Assembly: GCA_037954325.1 (NCBI GenBank) | Contig: JBBMNZ010000021.1 | Location: 14,701,116 to 14,765,115, forward strand | DNA from: Fistularia commersonii | Lineage: Eukaryota; Chordata; Actinopteri; Syngnathiformes; Fistulariidae | DNA: 64,000 nucleotides | Direction: 5' to 3' | Part shown: positions 1-11,639 of the stretch, in pieces | How positions within the stretch are numbered: position 1 is the first letter of the stretch | Layout: every line of letters starts with the position of its first letter | Translations under genes and position numbers: made by a program | Notes under the pieces: model-generated | What the model was told of the DNA's origin: nothing | Databases searched by the model: none | What the model saw: the letters and a program-made list of their open reading frames with translations, nothing else

Positions 1-45
1 GACGAATCTTGGTTGAACGAGGGACGTTGTGCTAATGCGGGCACG

Positions 46-306
46 GAAAATTCTGGAATATAAGCAGCTATTTTTCCGCACGCTTCCGATGCTGTGGCTT
101 TAACAACGATGCGGCGAATGGGTGGAATGTTTGGGGCGCTAACAAGCTTCGTGCTATCAAAATATTTAGCCTTGACGCATCGGATCGACGAAATGACCGT
201 GAAATTCCGAGGCTGTTCAATTCCGACACCAAAGAAGTCGAATTTAATATGGTTTTAGCCGGTGCAGGTTATACTTCGATGCACTCAATAGTCCCGGAAT
301 TTTTTT
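46..306 (-). mobile_element. Short TIR element, family A (copy 1)
   Basis: The left edge reads AAAATTCTGGAATATAAGC and the right edge CAATAGTCCCGGAATTTT, which are imperfect inverted repeats. The interior matches, in reverse orientation, the better preserved copy at 10852-11360 (shared blocks near AACAACGATGCGGC). No coding capacity is visible. This is a non-autonomous fish DNA transposon; the superfamily is not certain. Confidence 0.6.
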
Positions 307-507
307 AAATTTCATTGTACTTTATTAATCTCTTGCGATGGCGCTACCCCTGCGCCGCGCATGTTATTTTAGTCAGAACGGCTTATATTCAGGAAAGCTC
401 GGTCGGGAAACTACAGTATTTATCCGAGTTGGAATATGAAGATCGTGGAAAACAAAGATCAATGCTTCAGATCGCACCCTGGCCGTTACATGTGGAAAAA
501 CACATAT

Positions 508-560
508 GTGGGATGAGAGGTGAAACTTCTTCAAGAGAAAAAAACGCAAGTCCGTGAACG
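508..560 (+). mobile_element. Fragment of Penelope-like element 3' region
   Basis: The segment GATGAGAGGTGAAACTTC followed by TCAAGAGAAAAA and a CAAGTCC motif resembles the sequence that usually follows the GIY-YIG domain in fish Penelope-like retroelements (peptide MRGETSSR in one frame). Related sequence recurs on the minus strand near 47930-48010 and 61580-61640. The assignment rests on recalled family patterns. Confidence 0.4.
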
Positions 561-631
561 AATTTGATCAGGATTAACCTGGATGGATGAGTATTGCTGC
601 CCTGGATTCATTTAACAATAATATTCATAAA

Positions 632-1401
632 CTGTAATATCTGGACGATTGAGCAAGACTATTGAATATAAGCCGCACCGACTAAAAGTAACAAAATAAC
701 TAAATGTGTACATATATTGGCTGCACTTGTTTATAAGCTACAGGTGTCCATGTTATAACATGAGATATTTATGAAAAAAAAAAAAAAAATTCAATACATA
801 TCCTGGAAGAAATGCTTTTTACCAAACAGTGCCGTTACATGCCGTTCTGACAAAAAATAACATTTGTGGCGCAGTGGGTAGGGCATCGCAAGGGATTTAT
901 TAAGTATAACCAAATCTAAAACATTTCTGGGACTATTGAGTGCGCTTGAATATCAGCCACACCGGGTAAAATAACTAAATAAATCTATGTGTGCATATAT
1001 GGACTGCACTTGTCTATAAGCTGCAGGTGTCCATGTTATAACATGACAAACAAACCTTTATTTTTTACATGTATTTATTTGGTCATTTTTAGCCGGTGCG
1101 GCTTATATTCAGGAGCGCCCAATAGTCCAGAAATGACATGGAAAAGTCCATTTTCTATCCCCGACCTAGTTGATCACTCTCTAGGTCTCCTTCCCGAGCA
1201 CTAAACCTCTTAAAGTCGTCTTTTTCAGTGTCGGAATGGAACAACTTCAGAATTTCACAATCATTTCATCGGTCCGATGTGACGGGGAGAAAGGTTGTGG
1301 CGGCGCAAAGCTCGTAAGCCCAAGAAAGAAAACATAAACTAGCTGCATCGTTGTTCAAAGTGTGTGAAAGAAGTAGCGACTTATAATCAGGAAATGACGG
1401 T
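632..1401 (+). mobile_element. Family A TIR elements, nested or recombined
   Basis: A left end (CTGTAATATCTGGACGATTG, 632) and a right end (TTATAATCAGGAAATGACGG, about 1400) bracket the region. A second left-like end lies near 925 (TTCTGGGACTATTGAG) and an internal right-like end near 1120 (CAATAGTCCAGAAATGAC). Two copies of a GGTGTCCATGTTATAACATG block (about 746 and 1025) show that at least two related elements overlap here. Confidence 0.55.
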
Positions 1402-2364
1402 ATTTCGAGAGCAACAGGTGGAAATTAAATGTGATAAATATATACATTTGAAGGATTTGTTTACAAATAACAGCTTGATGTGTGGATGAGGGCAGATGGA
1501 GGACCTGCTCCTCGTTCTCACCTCACATCGCCATGTCGTCTGCAAAGAAAACACCGATAGAGGTGGAGGTTAGCTGCAGCAAAAGAGGCTACAATGAAAG
1601 CAAAGCTGTAGAAGACGGAGGTCTTCTCCTTTCTTGACGTGATAAGAAGACCCCTGCCTCGACTCCTCTCTGAATTAGTGTTTTGTGGAGGCGCTTGTTT
1701 ACAACACTGATTCCTCCCCGGGGTTGTTTGTTCAAGCCTCCCCAAATCTCCGTCTTAATCAAAGTCGTGTTCGGAGGTGAGATAACGGCCTCGGCAAATC
1801 CGCCTCCACCCACCGGCGACGCACTTCGCAGAGATTTGCGCTGCGCCGCCTGTTTTGCCGGTGCTCTTAAAAGGTAAAGAAAGCGGCGGCCTCGTTCCTG
1901 ATGGAGCCGCTGATACGTCCTCGGAATCCCTGAGATAGGAGATGTTCGCGATCGGCTCCACACCTGAAGATGCCCCAGTTTTGGAAAAAAACTTGCGCAG
2001 CTGCACGCTCACTAGCGCCACCCAGTGTTGGGGATGTTGTTTAGAAAACCCCCTCCAGAAGCATCCGTTCTCACGTCGAACGCTCCGGGACGGGGCTTGT
2101 AAAGGTTCTCGACCCGGCAGGAGGGGTTTGCAAAGACGTGCGGTATCGTCCGGCATGTTTTTTGGCTTTTTTGGCAACGTTTGTTGCGGCGAGTGACGTG
2201 ATCTTCACCCGACGGCGATGAACTTTTGAAGTAATGCCGTTCAGAAGGATTTTTAAGAGCCTCTGTGGCTTTTGCACCGATCGCTAATAAGAGTTTTCTT
2301 TAAAATTTATTGGACGATTCTCAAATGAGGCTTGTTTTGGTTTGATTGTACGAAGTATCCGGGA
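1402..2364. other. No recognised feature
   Basis: Mixed-composition sequence without family matches that I can recognise. Several open frames of 60-140 codons occur on both strands, but they overlap one another, lack recognisable motifs and have no paired splice sites, so I treat them as chance. Confidence 0.5.
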
Positions 2365-2913
2365 CAGTGATGTGCGGTGAAGTTCATGGCTGGTGAGGCG
2401 ATGACTGCATCGCAATCAGATTTACAAACATATGAATCTTGCGGAGGAGCTTATTCACCGAATTAGCAGAGCGCCCCCTACTGCAGAGGCAGGGGAACTG
2501 CGTGCCTCATTAAGTGGCTCTTTGCAGCTTCGCTCAGCACAAGAAACTAGTAACACACATGTAGTCGTTGACTAAAAACCCACTGCACATTGGAAATGTA
2601 GGTCAAATAGCAAAAGTGTTGAGGCATTTTAATCGAGACGGATGTACGGTCTTAGTGCATAGCATGCCAGCAGTCAGCCGTCATTGAGGCTCACCAGTCC
2701 AGTGCCTCGCCGCACGTCTCTGCTCAGAATGTGAACAAAAAATGTGAAAATTCAGCCATTTTGAATTTAAAATAAAAAATCTAAAACTGAAGTTCAATGA
2801 AAAATACATTTCTAGTACAAATCACTGATAAATATAACCTTTTCATTTGACATCTTTCCAAGATTGGCAAGTGAGGCACGGCCTCTCCTGCCTCCCCTGA
2901 CTGCACCTCACTG
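2365..2913 (+). mobile_element. Short TIR element, family B (complete copy)
   Basis: It starts CAGTGATGTGCGGTGAAG and ends with CTGCACCTCACTG, so the ends are inverted repeats of the form CAGTGAKGTGC. The flanking octamers ATCCGGGA and ATCAGGGG agree at 6 of 8 positions, which suits an 8-bp hAT-type target duplication. Internal hallmarks are a GCGCCCCCTACTG block and a terminal GCAAGTGAGGCACGGCC block. Other copies lie at 14111-14568 and, inverted, at 22691-23190. No transposase is visible. Confidence 0.65.
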
Positions 2914-3545
2914 ATCAGGGGATTTAATGTCGTCGTCTTCTTTTTCTAACCAACTCACTTCCTGTCCTTCAATCGCCTCTTCTTCTGGGCCATCTCGCCG
3001 TCCCTCTGATGGACTCATTCCTTCATAGAGGAACCTCCACATCTCCACACCTCCACGTCCTTCTCCTCCAGCTCTGCTTCCCGTCTTCTCCTCGATACAT
3101 CTCCAAACCAGACAGCACGGACGCCCTCTCTTGCTCTCTGTTTTCTTGATCGTTCCATTCCGACGTCCTGGCCTTGCAGATTAGCGTCGGCTCCCGTTCA
3201 TCTCGGCGGCGCCGCCTTTCGCGTCAGTTGTTGTTAATACCGGTGCAGAAGAGGACGCGTGCGCGCAGATAATGTGATCATGATGCTTGATAGCATTTTC
3301 CTGCTGTTTACCGTCGTCTCCAGTTTCTTAGATTCATTAAATGAACAAAGCGGTTCTGTAGGCACATATTTTATCTGAAAGCAAGCGACGGCCTGTCTTC
3401 GTTTCACCGCCCGGCTCCTGCTCCACTTACACAGAAAACGTCTTTCGACGTTTCATTTTTTAGCTTTCGAGAGCTTCCACTTCGGCAAAGAACGCATAGA
3501 AACAGCTGGACGCCATGACGGACCGTCAGGAGGATCAGTTGGACT
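2914..3545. other. No recognised feature
   Basis: Apparently single-copy sequence. It is C/T-rich near 2950-3180. I see no gene, RNA or repeat family. Confidence 0.45.
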
Positions 3546-4025
3546 CACTAATCCATTCATTCATTCATTCATTCATTCATACATTCATTCATTCATCATA
3601 TAAACAGTCACCCTCTCATCCACACATAATATTGACATAAAACCATTTATCTTCTCATTCACAGCTAATTTAGAGACAAATAATTCACCCTCTCATTCAC
3701 ATGTCATATAAAGACAAAATCCCTCATTCACTCATCACATGGAGACAAACAACCATTCACCCTGTCATTTATTTGTCATAAGAACATACAAAGCATTCAC
3801 CCTCTCATTCACGTGTCATTGGAAGACGTACAAATGCAACCATCCGCTCTCAGTCATGCGTCATAAACAGACATAAAACCATTCACTCACTCATTCATAA
3901 GTTAATAAACATAAAACCATTCACCCTCTCACATAGATATAAAACCATTCACCCTCTCATTCACATGTAGTTTAGAGACATACAATCATTCACCCTGTCA
4001 TTCATTTGTCAAATGGAGACACTCA
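3546..4025. repeat. ATTC-rich minisatellite array (VNTR family)
   Basis: It begins with a near-pure CATT run (3549-3595) and continues as degenerate units of 30-55 bp built from CATTCACCCTCTCATTCAC, CATATAGAGACA-like and AACCATTCAC blocks. The same units fill 7.5-9.1, 25.3-26.3 and 43.1-45.6 kb. Confidence 0.85.
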
Positions 4026-4527
4026 ACATTCACCCTCTCCTTCAAACCTCCGGACAATCTAGAACCTCCTGGATGTGTTTGGACTGTGTGAGGAACCCGG
4101 AGAACCCTGAGGAACCTCGCGCAGACGTGGATCCTTCCTCGGGGTCCGAATGTGATCTCCGGTTGTGGTTCCTCACACCGCCTGCCGCCGTTTCCCCTCC
4201 ATAATCTCGTTTTTGTTTGTCTTTCAGCGCGGAGCTTAAGCCTCCCTCCTCCTCCACCGTCCCGACATATTGTTCCTCCATACCCCCCCTCCGTCCTCCC
4301 CGCGGCCCCCCAAAATCTGTGCTCCCCCCCCTGCATCTGTTTGGTACATTCCCAGGGGCCACCAGGGGGCCAGAAGGGTCCATGAATAAGTCATTAACGG
4401 CGGCCCCAAGACTGTGTGATCATCGCCAACCTGTTCAAAAACACGGTTCCCCGCCGCCTCTCCCGTTCCCTCTGCACCTCTTTCCACATCCATAAGCAAT
4501 GGAAATATCAATAAATAAAGCAGGAGG

Positions 4528-4566
<39 letters not shown>

Positions 4567-5042
4567 ACCTTGTGTGTTTGATGGTCCGCTGAGCTGATAT
4601 GGAGATGATGCTGCGCTGAGGGGATCCACAAATTCCCAGAAATGAAGGCCTCCCCTTTAATGGATCATCGTTCTCCAAGGTTCTGCAGGGGCGACCACCA
4701 GTCCTCCAGAGGGGTCCCCCTCTCTGGACTCTTGGCACTCTTTGGGGTTTCTCCACCTACTTTCCATAGTCCTCAGGGTGGACCAGGACAGCAAACGTCT
4801 AAACTTCTATGTGCCAGCTGGTCCAATTCTCTGCTCCGGGATGATGTCTTTAGGTTTTTGATGTGTAGTGGTATGGCCTCCAAAAATTTTGGCTACCTTT
4901 GTGAGTTGCTTCTTTCAGCTGGTGTGTGAACCGGAGTCTTGCTGGTGTGTGTGTGTGGCCGGGGCGGCTCACCTGAGTTGGAATTCGAGAAGCTAATAGT
5001 GAGGCTATTGTGTAAAACAAAAGAAGTCTGTTGGTTCACCTG
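4026..5042. other. No recognised gene; C-rich stretch and GT repeat
   Basis: The block 4060-4115 resembles the GGTTCTCCGGGTTCCTCC section of a common fish dispersed repeat (compare 46255-46290). 4230-4400 is C-rich. 4531-4564 is a pure GT microsatellite. No coding exon is supported. Confidence 0.5.
4531..4564. repeat. (GT)n microsatellite
   Basis: Uninterrupted GT dinucleotides for about 17 repeats. Confidence 0.97.
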
Positions 5043-5790
5043 GGCTGAGTGGCCTCTCCAGGGGAGTTGCAAGGTGCAGAAGGATCTTCTTGTCCGTGTG
5101 TGTTGATGTGTCCGAGGATGGATCTGGACATCGGAAGGTGAAAGGTCACGTCAAAACCCCCCCTCCTCTGTTCACTGACTCCAGTTTGGGAACGATGGCC
5201 TCTTTGACTCCTCTCTCAGACCACCTGTCTGGACATTGCCGTCTCCAAGGGAGTGGCCCTTATCCTTCAGGTGTAGGTGGACCTTGGAAACTTCTCCTGA
5301 AGAGCTCGTTGGGCCAGAGGCCGTTGTGTCTCGCCAATGCAGACACCATGTTCTTGACTTGTGGCGTTCTGGCAGTGACCTACCGGTAACTTCCCGTTCT
5401 GTTGGAACTGAAGAAGCTTGTTGACCTCTCCAGGAGAGTTGCAAGGTGCAGAAGGATCTTCTTGTCTGTGTGTGTTGATGTGTCCCAGGAGGGATCTCAG
5501 AGTTGGTGTTGCATGAAGCTGAAAGGTCCTGTCATGAACCCCCTCCTCTGGTGACTGACGGCCTCTCCAGTTCTGCAAAGATGATCTCCAGACAACCTGT
5601 CTGGACACTGCCGTCTCCGAGGGAGTGACCCTTGTCCTCCAGGTGGAGATCTGACCTGCGAAGCTTGTTGGGCCAGATGTTGTTGGTTGAGGTCATCACA
5701 GCAGACATCTTGCTCCCGAATTCGGGTGTTCTGCCCAACACTTGCGGTGACGCACCTGGAGGTCCCAACCATCTGTAGGAGCTGAAGAGG
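5043..5790 (-). mobile_element. Penelope-like GIY-YIG domain remnant, tandemly duplicated
   Basis: On the minus strand the peptide HLKDKGHSLGDGNVQ appears, and again as HLEDKGHSLGDGSVQ, followed by a LERPSVTRGGGS-like stretch. These resemble the end of the GIY-YIG endonuclease domain of fish Penelope-like retroelements, where HLKDKGHSFED and LNRGGGL are familiar. The region is a direct duplication of about 373 bp (5043-5417 and 5418-5790; both contain GAGTTGCAAGGTGCAGAAGG). Frames are broken, so it is inactive. A third remnant lies at 61580-62120. Confidence 0.6.
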
Positions 5791-6409
5791 CCTCTCCGTA
5801 AATGAGACCAACTCCAAGTTTCTTACATCACAGAAGCTTTGTCTTCGGTTCTCTTCGCTCCCGAAGACCCGATCCGAGGTGCTGTAAGACCGGCAGCTGT
5901 TTTCGCTTGAGCTGAAGTGACACCGAGAGGCAACCGGGACTTCTTCGGTGGCATTTAAGGCCCTGATTCTACATGGCAGCAACACGATATCGGCGTCATC
6001 CAATCGCGAGGAGGGGCCGGCATGCAGGTTTAAACCTAATATCGCCGCGCCTCTCCAGACGTGCCCTCCGCTGTCGACTCTCGCCGCCCCCCCCTGGATT
6101 TGCATGGAAATAAAAAGCACAGCGTTTCTGTTTGCGGGGGACTGTTATTGCATTCGACCGGCGTGTTCATTCCCCCGACGGGGAGCACCTGGTGACACAT
6201 GGATCGCGCACGCCGTGTGAAAATAAACGCAACACGGCATGTCATTTCTATTCTCCGAATCTATCAACACATGTTTGAATTACCTGAGGGATTTTTGGCG
6301 GGGAGAAGGAGGGGAGTCTTGGGCTTAAGGCAGGAGAAGGAAAGGCCTTCTTAGGGCAACACAAGCACCGGGCCATGGTGACTTTCACACCAATCTGTGA
6401 ATGTTCACC
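5791..6409. other. No recognised feature
   Basis: Single-copy-looking sequence, fairly GC-rich at 5980-6200. Opposed open frames of 70-90 codons have no recognisable motifs. Confidence 0.45.
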
Positions 6410-6850
6410 ACTCCATCCATCCATCTTCTACCCCTAATCTGGGTTGGGGAGTACCAGACTTCCCAGATCTTCCAAGGAGAATGCTCAGGCGGTCTCCTCC
6501 AGCTCCTCCTGTCGGGAACATCTAACCAGGAGGTGACCAGGAGGCAGACGGCCACCACATCTGGTTTCTCTTGATGCAGAAGAGTCTCGTGGGTCACTGA
6601 GGTCCTCACCTTACCTCCGAGGGAGAGACGTTTGTATCCAGGATCTCCTTTATCCACAGCTGGTAGGAACGTAGGTCGACAGGTACATCAAGAGCTTCTC
6701 TTTCGGCTCAGCTTTTTCTTGTCCTGTCCGTCCATCTCTGGCTCCATTCCCAGAAGATACCAGAGCTCCTTCACTTTGGGCAGGATCTCATCCCCGGCCA
6801 AAGGCGGCAGACCATCTTCTTCCAGCTGAGGACCACAGCCTTGGACTCAG
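6410..6850 (-). mobile_element. Degenerate dispersed fish repeat, LINE-related
   Basis: It begins CCATCCATCCATCTTCTACC and continues with blocks ordered as in a widespread fish repeat: a TCTTCCAAGG section, CTCCTCCAGCTCCTCCTGTC, AGGGAGAGACGTTTGTATCC, AGGAACGTAGGTCGACAGG and GGGCAGGATCTCATCCCC. A related copy lies in 24100-24420. In the family this order belongs to a LINE-associated sequence read from the opposite strand; the class is recalled, not shown here. Confidence 0.5.
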
Positions 6851-7101
6851 AGGTGCTGATACTCCTCCCAACCACCATATAATTGGCCGCTAAGCCTCTC
6901 CAGCTGGAGATCAGATGAAGCCAAAAACACCAATCAGTGTTTATGTATCTTCAACAACCCAATACAGGAACATCTCCCTTGCTCCTCTGAGAAGGTTGGC
7001 TTGAAGACACATCTCTTAGTGTTAGCTTTACTGGGACGCCATGGGACTCAGGGACATCCTGACCTACAATCGGAGTCCCCAAATGTGACAGGACCTTCCA
7101 C

Positions 7102-7155
7102 CTTCTTCTTCTTCTTCTTCTTCTTCTTCTTCTTCTTCTTCTTCTCCTTCTTCTT
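7102..7155. repeat. (TTC)n microsatellite
   Basis: TTC repeats for about 15 units, ending in a CTCCTTCTTCTT variant. The long R/F runs in the translated frames here are produced by this repeat. Confidence 0.95.
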
Positions 7156-7489
7156 GTGCGCTGCTTGTTTTCGCCGCCGCCCATTATGTACGTTCATCCC
7201 GGCGTGAAATTATGCCTAATATGGAGGCCGGTTCTGCTGCGCGTGTGAACAACTTTATCAAAGCGTCCTCGTAATCCAAGTGAGAATGTGATTAGAATCG
7301 TGCGTGCGAACGTGATGGCGCCGTGATGCGAAAGGCCGCCGGCGGCTGGATTTCACGCTCCTCCTCACCTCTGAAGAAGACGCGTCCTTCTCACTCGGCT
7401 CTGAGGGCCGTGAACCGATGATTATGCCCGATGGCCGACCGCTGACCTTTCACCCCCTTCCGAGTGACGGCGAGCTCGAAGCCCGATGA

Positions 7490-9080
7490 TGCACTCGGGG
7501 TCCCAAAAGGGGCGGAGCCTATCCCGGCTGTCATTTGACAAGAGGCGGGGCTCGACCCTGGACGCGCACAGAGACGTACGACCATTCACTTTCTCATTAG
7601 CACCTCATATGGAGACATATAGCATTCACTCATTCATTCACTTGTCATTTAGAGACACGAACATTCACCCTCTGATTCACATATTATTTAAATATGTGCA
7701 TTTATTCACACATGACATCAACAATCTTTCATTCATTCATTCATTCACGAGTTACTTAACAACATTCAATTAGCTCATTTAGCAAGTCATATGGAGACAA
7801 ATAGCATTCACTCATTCATTCACAATTTATTATGAGACACAAATATTCACCATGTCATTCAAATATTATTAAAATATGTGCATTCATTCTTCTCTCAGTC
7901 ATTCACACATGATGTCAACAATCATTCACTCATTCATTCATTCAGCTACTTAACAATATTCGATTAGCTCATTTAGCACGTCATATGGAGACATAAAGCC
8001 ATTCATTCACTTGTCATTCAAAGACACAAACATTCACCCTCTCATTCATGTGTGACAACTGTTTACTCATTCATTAACAAGTTATTTAGAGACACAAACA
8101 TTAACCCTTTCATTCACACGTCATAAAGATGACTGCTCACTCATTCATTCACAAATTATTATAAGACACAACTTTTCACCCTGCCATTCACATACTATTT
8201 AAATATTTGCATTCATTCTTCTCTCACTCATTCACATATGACATCAACAATCATTTACTCATTCATTCAGTCAAAAGTTACTTAATAATATTCAATTAGC
8301 TCATTTAGCACGTCATATAGAGACATATAGCCAGTCACTTGTCATTTAGAGACACAAACATTCACCCTCTCATTCACATATCATTTAAATATGTGCATTC
8401 ATTCTTCTCTCACTCATTCACATATGACATCGACAATCATTTACTCATTCATTCAGTCAAAAGTTACTCAACAAAATTCAATTAGCTCATTTAGCACGTC
8501 ATAGGGAGACATGTAGCCATTCACTCATTCATTCACTTGTCATTTAGAGACACAAACATTCACCCTCTCATTCACACATCATTTAAATATGTACATTCAT
8601 TCTTGTCTCACACATTCATATATGACATCAACAATTATTCAGTCACAAGTTACTTAACAACATTCGATTAGCTCATTTAGCACGTCATATGGAGACATAT
8701 AGCCATTCGCTCATTCATTCACTTGTCATTTAGAGACACAAACATTCACCCTCTCATTCACATATTATGTAGAGAAACAGCCATTCACTCTCTCACTCAT
8801 TCATCACATAGACAAATAACCACAATAACAAACAAATATTCACTCATTCATTCACAAGTTATTTAAAGACACAAACATTCACCCTGTCATTCACACATCA
8901 TTAAAAAATGTACATTCATTCATTTTCACATTTTTCCGGCTCATAGACATTCATGAGATTCATTCACACATGACATCAACAAACATTCACTCATTCACTC
9001 ACAAGTTATTTAGCAACATTCAACCGTTGACCTAGCTCTAGCGCTAACCGCTACGCCATTGAGCGGCCTGTTGCTATTAT
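7490..9080 (-). repeat. tRNA-like fish repeat with hugely expanded internal VNTR
   Basis: In minus orientation the head is at 9080-9030: its reverse complement contains TGGCGTAGCGGTTAGCGC, which looks like a tRNA-type A box. The tail at 7500-7560 carries GGGGCGGAGCCTATCCCGGC and GACAAGAGGCGGGG, the familiar end of a fish dispersed repeat. Between them lie about 1.5 kb of degenerate units (CATTCACTCATTCATTCAC, GTCATTTAGAGACACAAACA, CTCATTTAGCACGTCATATGG). A larger repeat of about 400 bp is visible inside, for example TTCAATTAGCTCATTTAGCA near 7767, 8291 and 8477. Confidence 0.65.
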
Positions 9081-9328
9081 TAGCCATATATCCGCTGAAA
9101 AACCCGCTGGGATTCATTCATTCATGCATTCATTCATCCGTTCTGTCGCTCCGCCGTGACTCGTCCCTTCGCTTCTCCTCCTGACTCACGTCTGTCCGTT
9201 AAATAATTCACGTCTGCGTTACGTAACAGATACAGGAAGGGGAAGCGGGAGAGCGACACACACTCTCCTGCAGAGGCTGGATAATGACGCCACTTACCTG
9301 CATTGGAGAGTTGCAGTTGCCTCTCTTT

Positions 9329-9350
9329 CACACACACACACACACACACA
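9329..9350. repeat. (CA)n microsatellite
   Basis: Eleven CA dinucleotides. Confidence 0.95.
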
Positions 9351-10850
9351 GATGTGAATACACACCATACACAGCGTGGGTGTGAAACCTTTGTTATTCA
9401 AAGCACAACTTCCGTCCCCCGACCATTTTCACGGCGCGATTTTGTGCATGAAGTCCCCCAAAATTGAGTGTGCGGGATATTTTCCATATTTCTCAGACTA
9501 AAAAAAAATGATAAATTAATTATAATCCGGATGTTTCTTTACATTCCTCGTCCCATGTAATTATAAGACCATTCAATTATTTTGTCAGACGTAGTTTCGT
9601 CCTCTATAAGCGATGGATTCTCGAGTAAATCTCAAATCCGCGGCGCAAAACTGTTCCTTATCTCCGAGAAGCAACATATCTGTCGAAGGAATTACTGAAA
9701 CAGCGTGAGGCTTTTCTTTTCTTTTCTTTTTTTTCCTTTTTCTACTTTGAAAGACTCCACAAGCCCTAATTTGTGATTCTGCAATCCCGAGTGGCAACAC
9801 GAGATAGCAGTTAGAGTTCCTCCCAAGTTTGATTACTGAAGTTAATACGCTCTGCAGTGTTTTTAAGAGTCCCGGCCTCAAAATATATCCTACAATTTTC
9901 CATCCATTAAATCTTGTTTTGCGAAATAACTCACGGCGGAATATTTTACATTTGTCACTTGATTATCTTTGCACCCGTGGGGGTTATCTGTGTTTCGTAA
10001 ATAGTCCAGATCATTCATTCATTCATTCTTTCTCCCAAAAATGGGTGACATAAAATTGCAAAATGCGAGAAAAAAAACAACAACACACAAACACACAGTT
10101 AGTGATGGATGCTGGGTCCAAAAAGTTGAGGTTTGAAAAACAATCCGCACACTAAAAATAAAGATTTATTCATTTATTTTACATATAATACAGTAAAATT
10201 ATTCTTGCATGATATTTGGAGCAAACATAGGCGCTTCCTCAGATGCTTCCCAGAGAGCATGTGTTAACAAACATTTTATTTTTTTTATTATCTTTAAAGC
10301 GAGTGATCATGTGATTGATTCCCTCCTTTTTTTTTGCGCGCGCTTCCTGTTAGATTTATCACGTCATATTAAAAAAAAAAAAAAAAAAAAAATCTGCTTC
10401 TCAGGTCTTGTCTTGAAAAATGTTAAAATGATTTTAAAATATGTCTAACATAATGTTATAATAATATACAATAATATACATAATATACCAAAAAAAAAAA
10501 GGGAACACTTAAACAACACAGAGCAACTCCTATTGTGTGAAATCAAAGTTTTGGTCTTGTTTTATTACATCAACCTGTCGTGTGTTTTTACATTTTCATT
10601 TTGAGTGTGACTCCAAATCTAAACCTTCATGGGTTCATACATTTGATTTCCATTCCTCATTTTGGTGGGATTTTGTTGTCGGTACATTCTACTATGTAAT
10701 AAACAAAGTATTTAATAAGAATATTTCATTCATTCAGATCTCAGATGTGTTATTTTAGTGTTTCCTTCATTTTTCTGAGCTGTATATATTTATACGGTTT
10801 ATGGGAAAGGTTGAGAAGATCGCAGAGACAGTCTTAAAGCTTTAAAATAT
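9351..10850. other. AT-rich region, no recognised gene
   Basis: It contains a T/C run near 9715-9745, CATT repeats at 10013-10028, an A-run at 10371-10391 and short AT-rich repeats near 10450-10490. The 10797-10848 segment (ATGGGAAAGGTTGAGAAGATC) recurs at about 11537, after the family A element. I find no exon. Confidence 0.5.
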
Positions 10851-10851
10851 A

Positions 10852-11360
10852 CCGTAATTTCTGGACGATTGAGCTCACCTGAATATAAGCTGCTAAAAAT
10901 AACAAAATAAATCTATGTATATATAAACAAGCCGCACTTGTTTATAAGCTGCAGGTGTCCATGTTGTAGCATGAGATATTTACACAGAATTATTTTAAAT
11001 ATTAAAGATATAGCGGTAACATCCACACATATGTACTGGAAATACTTTTTTTCCGAACAGTGGCTAAAAAAATAAGAATAAATAACACAAGAAAAAGTCC
11101 ATCTATTTTCTACACACACACACTTTGTCCCACAAATGTCTTCCTCTTGCGTACTAAAATTATAAAAGTAGTCTTCGGAATCGGTGTCGGAATGGAACGG
11201 CCTCAGAATTTAATTTAATTGGTCCGTTGTGACGAGGCTAAACGTTTTGGCGGCGTGAAGCTCGTTAGCCAAAAAAAAAAAAATCAATCATCAGCCGCAT
11301 TGTTGTTTAACTGATCAAAGCGTGTGAAAAAAGCAGCTGCTTATAGTCCAGAAATTACAG
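10852..11360 (+). mobile_element. Short TIR element, family A (best copy)
   Basis: The left end is CCGTAATTTCTGGACGATTG and the right end CTTATAGTCCAGAAATTACAG, whose reverse complement starts CTGTAATTTCTGGACTATAAG. The left end is preceded by TA. Internal hallmarks are CTGCAGGTGTCCATGTTGTAG and GGTCCGTTGTGACGAGGC. No transposase frame is visible, so it is non-autonomous. Confidence 0.7.
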
Positions 11361-11639
11361 TTTTTACAATTTGAATAACCTCCATGGTAAATCAACATAT
11401 TTTTCGGGTGGCGACCAATCAGAGCACAGTTTTCTGATACAGTTTTCTGTATCCTGGGCTCTGATTGGCTCTGACCGTAGCACAATTCCTTGCACGTAGC
11501 ATGCTATCGGCATCTCGAGAGGATAGGAAGGGTTCATGGGAAAGGTTGATAAGTCAAAAAACTTTAAAATATAAAATATAATAATTTAAAAATAAGGTCG
11601 CTACATTGCGGATTGTCGTGGTTGTGGAACGTAACTTCT
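11361..11639. other. Short spacer, no recognised gene
   Basis: It contains a second copy of the GTTCATGGGAAAGGTTGA segment also seen just before 10852, and AT-rich sequence after it. Confidence 0.4.

Noticed and set aside
6951..7207. Arg-rich and Phe-rich frames around 7.1 kb
   Set aside because: Direct product of the (TTC)n microsatellite.
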